A stretch of DNA of 64,000 nucleotides from CBDBBY01 sp965203215. Lineage in GTDB: Bacteria > Pseudomonadota > Alphaproteobacteria > Rhodobacterales > Rhodobacteraceae. Made by a program: the position numbers and the translations under genes. The stretch's first letter is position 1; each line of letters opens with the position of its first letter. The notes beneath the pieces were generated by a model. It did no database searches. It was not told the DNA's origin and was given only the letters and a program-made list of their open reading frames with translations. The stretch spans positions 2,728,001 through 2,792,000 of the forward strand of contig CBDBBY010000001.1 in the NCBI GenBank assembly GCA_965203215.1, written 5' to 3'. Of this stretch, positions 61,788 through 64,000 are shown in pieces.

Positions 61788-64000
61788 ATGGCGCGTTACT
61801 ACAGGGTCGTCGTTATCGGCGGCGGCATCGCGGGATGCTCGACTCTTTATCATCTGACCCGTGAAGGCTGGGAGGACGTCCTCCTCGTGGAACGGGACGA
61901 GCTTACGTCTGGCACGACTTGGCATTCGGCCGCGCAAGTTACGAATTTCGGAACCAACCAGACCATGATCGGCCTGAAGTCCCATTCCATAAACTTGTAC
62001 AAGGAGCTTTCCGAAGATCCCGATTATCCGGTCGGATATCATTTCGGCGACGGCGGAATCCGTCTGGCGAGCACATCGGATCACATGGACGGGTATGCCC
62101 ACTTCGCATCGATGGCCAAGGGCATGGGAGTGGACTTCGAGGTCATCGACGCGGATGAATGCGCGCGACGGCATCCGCTGATTTCAAAAAACGGCCTTGT
62201 CGGCGGACTGTGGGATCCGCTGGACGGAGACATTGATCCGTCCCAGCTTTGCCATGCGCTGGCGAGACGCGCGAGACGCGCGGGCGCAACGATTCTGCAA
62301 AATACCGAAGTCGAAGGCATTCGCCGGACTCGAGGCGGAGAATGGCTTGTCGAAACCAATGCCGGCCCGATTCACTGCGAGACCGTCGTCATCGCTGCCG
62401 GATACCGTGTCAACGAAGTCGCTGCGATGATGGGAACCGCCTTGCCTGTCGTCTCGATGGAGCATCAGTATTTGGTGACGGAGCCGATACCTGAGATCGA
62501 CGAAGCCGGGCGGCGTCTCCCGCTGCTCAGATGCCCGACCGACGATTTTTATTGCCGACAGGAAAAAATGGGCCTGCTCGTCGGATTTTATGAGCAGGAC
62601 TGCCGGTTGTGGGGGATGGACGGAATAGACCCGGCCTTCACCAAGCAGCTTTGCAACGACGATCTGGACCGGATTTCGGATGTGATGGAAGGCGCGCTTT
62701 CGCGACTCCCTGCACTCGCCGATGCAGGGATCAGTTCGGTCGTGAACGGACCGATCACATACTCTGCGGACGGGCTGCCGCTGGTCGGACGGATCCCGGG
62801 CCGGCCGAACGCGTTCTGCATCGCAGGTCTTCGCGCCGGGCTCGGCGAAGGCGGCGGCCACGGCCGGATGCTCGCGCAACTGATTTCGCATGGCGAAGCG
62901 GAATTCGACACCTGGTGCCTCGATCCGAGCCGTTTCGGCCCCTATGCCAATTCCGAATACAGCGCGGCGAAGGCGATAGAAGATTATCAGAACGAATTTC
63001 GATTCCACATGCCGCACGAGCACCGGAGCGCCGGACGCGGCGCTCGATGCACCGCTGTCACGGCGGAACTGGAAAAGCGGAACGCCGCGCTGGCGCCGCT
63101 GAACGGATGGGAGCGCGCCGCATTCTTCAAGCCGAATCCCCACTTTGAAGAACAGCATTCGTTCAGATTCAGCAATGCCCACCAGATTGTCGGCGATGAA
63201 GTCCGCAACGTTCGAGAAAACGTGGGCATCATGGAAGTATGCGGCTTCGCACGGTTTGAGATTTCAGGCACAAAGGCCGCAGAGTGGCTTGACGGGATTT
63301 CCTGTTCGCGAATTCCGGACGGAAACGGACGCGTCCGTCTTTGCTATTTTCTGAACAAGCACGGAAATCTCAAAAGCGAAGCAACCATCGCGCGCATTGG
63401 CGACCGGTTTTGGTACCTGGCAGCCGCCGCCGCGGAAATGCATGATTTCGAATGGCTGTCGGTATTTCTTCCCAAGGACGGCTCTGTTCGGATCGAAAAC
63501 CTGACCGCATCCCGCCAAGCGATCATGATCGCCGGGCCAAAATCGAGGGAGGTATTGACCGCCGCAACCCGCGCCGACGTATCGCCCGGCTCTTTCAAGC
63601 TGCTGTCCACGAAACAAATATTCATGGGCAGCGTCCCCGCGCAAGCTTACAACCTCAGCTATTCGGGCGAGCTGGCTTATGAACTGCATGTTCCGTCGGA
63701 GATGCTGCTGGCGGCTTGGCGGACCTTGGAGCAAAAAGGATCGAAATACGGAATCAGACCTTTCGGCACATACGCTGCGGACAGCATGAGAATTGAAAAA
63801 GGGTTCAGGCATTGGAAAGCCGATCTGATCACCGAATACGGACCGGAGGAAACCGGAATCATGCGCTTCGTGGATGCCGGCAAGGACTTTTTCGGCAAGG
63901 AAGCGATGATGCGGAAGGCGAAGAACGGAATCCGCCGCCGTCTGGTCACTCTGGAACTCGACAGCGGCGAGGGTCCGGCGCAGCCCGGCGACAGCGTTCT
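61788..64000 (+). CDS. Dimethylglycine dehydrogenase-like FAD/GcvT fusion enzyme (runs off the window)
   Basis: At least 737 codons are visible and the stop lies beyond the right edge. The N-terminus is a DAO-type FAD domain: YYRVVVIGGGIAGCSTLYHL, LTSGTTWHSAAQ (flavin-linking His region) and SMEHQYLVTEPI. GPITYSADGLPLVGRIPGRP and GLRAGLGEGGGHGRMLAQL follow. From about residue 440 a GcvT-like folate domain begins (VGIMEVCGFARFEISGTKAAEWLDGI, NLSYSGELAYELHVPSE, DSMRIEKGFRHW). Such enzymes demethylate dimethylglycine, sarcosine or DMSP and pass one-carbon units to tetrahydrofolate. Its partner may be the divergent MttB-family gene 90 bases away. Confidence 0.92.
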   Translation, partial: MARYYRVVVIGGGIAGCSTLYHLTREGWEDVLLVERDELTSGTTWHSAAQVTNFGTNQTMIGLKSHSINLYKELSEDPDYPVGYHFGDGGIRLASTSDHMDGYAHFASMAKGMGVDFEVIDADECARRHPLISKNGLVGGLWDPLDGDIDPSQLCHALARRARRAGATILQNTEVEGIRRTRGGEWLVETNAGPIHCETVVIAAGYRVNEVAAMMGTALPVVSMEHQYLVTEPIPEIDEAGRRLPLLRCPTDDFYCRQEKMGLLVGFYEQDCRLWGMDGIDPAFTKQLCNDDLDRISDVMEGALSRLPALADAGISSVVNGPITYSADGLPLVGRIPGRPNAFCIAGLRAGLGEGGGHGRMLAQLISHGEAEFDTWCLDPSRFGPYANSEYSAAKAIEDYQNEFRFHMPHEHRSAGRGARCTAVTAELEKRNAALAPLNGWERAAFFKPNPHFEEQHSFRFSNAHQIVGDEVRNVRENVGIMEVCGFARFEISGTKAAEWLDGISCSRIPDGNGRVRLCYFLNKHGNLKSEATIARIGDRFWYLAAAAAEMHDFEWLSVFLPKDGSVRIENLTASRQAIMIAGPKSREVLTAATRADVSPGSFKLLSTKQIFMGSVPAQAYNLSYSGELAYELHVPSEMLLAAWRTLEQKGSKYGIRPFGTYAADSMRIEKGFRHWKADLITEYGPEETGIMRFVDAGKDFFGKEAMMRKAKNGIRRRLVTLELDSGEGPAQPGDSV

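Overview
The window looks like a chromosomal segment of an alphaproteobacterium. Supporting signs are a Y-family polymerase with an N-terminal zinc ribbon, a 41-residue bL36 of the alphaproteobacterial kind, the msrPQ pair, GlxBCD-type glutamate-synthase-like proteins, a TRAP system, a non-pyrrolysine MttB-family protein and a dimethylglycine-dehydrogenase-like enzyme. It is GC-rich by eye, though I computed no value. Intact catabolic operons alternate with zones of decayed mobile DNA. At least eight IS families or their remains are visible: IS3, ISAs1, an IS1182/IS5-like N-terminal type, IS21, IS4/Tn5-like, IS110, IS630 and IS5, plus a small IS5-like MITE. The window therefore samples a genome that has been, or still is, shedding accessory genes.

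0-22 kb: methionine sulfoxide repair (msrQ, msrP), ClpB with a small translationally coupled CxxC protein, and a Fic protein. Next come an IS3 relic, a Panacea-domain antitoxin with a small membrane-protein neighbour, and an ISAs1 copy with a perfect 10-bp target duplication that splits a tiny zinc-ribbon gene. DinB, a HipBA-type pair, an N-formylglutamate amidohydrolase, tRNA-Val(GAC) and rpmJ follow. From 15.9 to 18.6 kb lies a graveyard of transposase and toxin-antitoxin fragments. It ends in a type I restriction-modification locus whose associated ATPase gene is broken by a MITE, an amber codon and a truncation, and whose methylase has Tyr in place of the catalytic Asn.

22-33 kb: a TRAP transporter (DctPQM type), a HyuA/HyuB ATP-dependent hydantoinase/oxoprolinase pair and a class I amidotransferase form a likely uptake-and-hydrolysis unit. 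Next is a surface lipoprotein with a TbpB-like C-terminus. Its promoter carries a run of nine C exactly in a 17-bp -35/-10 spacer, which is the classic layout of a phase-variable promoter.

33-50 kb: the most striking region, an apparently intact, tightly overlapping cluster for a bacterial microcompartment. It encodes three shell proteins (BMC-T, BMC-H, BMC-P), a CoA-acylating-type aldehyde dehydrogenase, a malate/lactate dehydrogenase with an unusual N-terminal extension, an opine-dehydrogenase-like protein and a RidA protein. With these are a glutamine-synthetase-like ligase, a FAD amine oxidase, a class I amidotransferase, a GlxB/GlxC/GlxD (N-methylglutamate-synthase-like) trio and a branched-chain-type ABC importer. 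A GntR regulator sits at the end, and copies of a CTGTATACAG-type palindrome lie at three promoter regions, so the whole set is probably one regulon. I infer import of an amino compound, gamma-glutamylation, FAD-dependent oxidation and handling of an aldehyde inside a shell. I do not recognise this gene combination as a standard metabolosome.

50-58 kb: a two-gene unit (unknown protein plus ParA-like ATPase), then IS4/Tn5-like, IS110, IS630, IS21 and IS5 material and a small broken membrane-protein gene. 58-64 kb: a saccharopine-pathway pair for lysine, a divergent MttB-family methyltransferase and a FAD/GcvT fusion enzyme that runs off the right edge.
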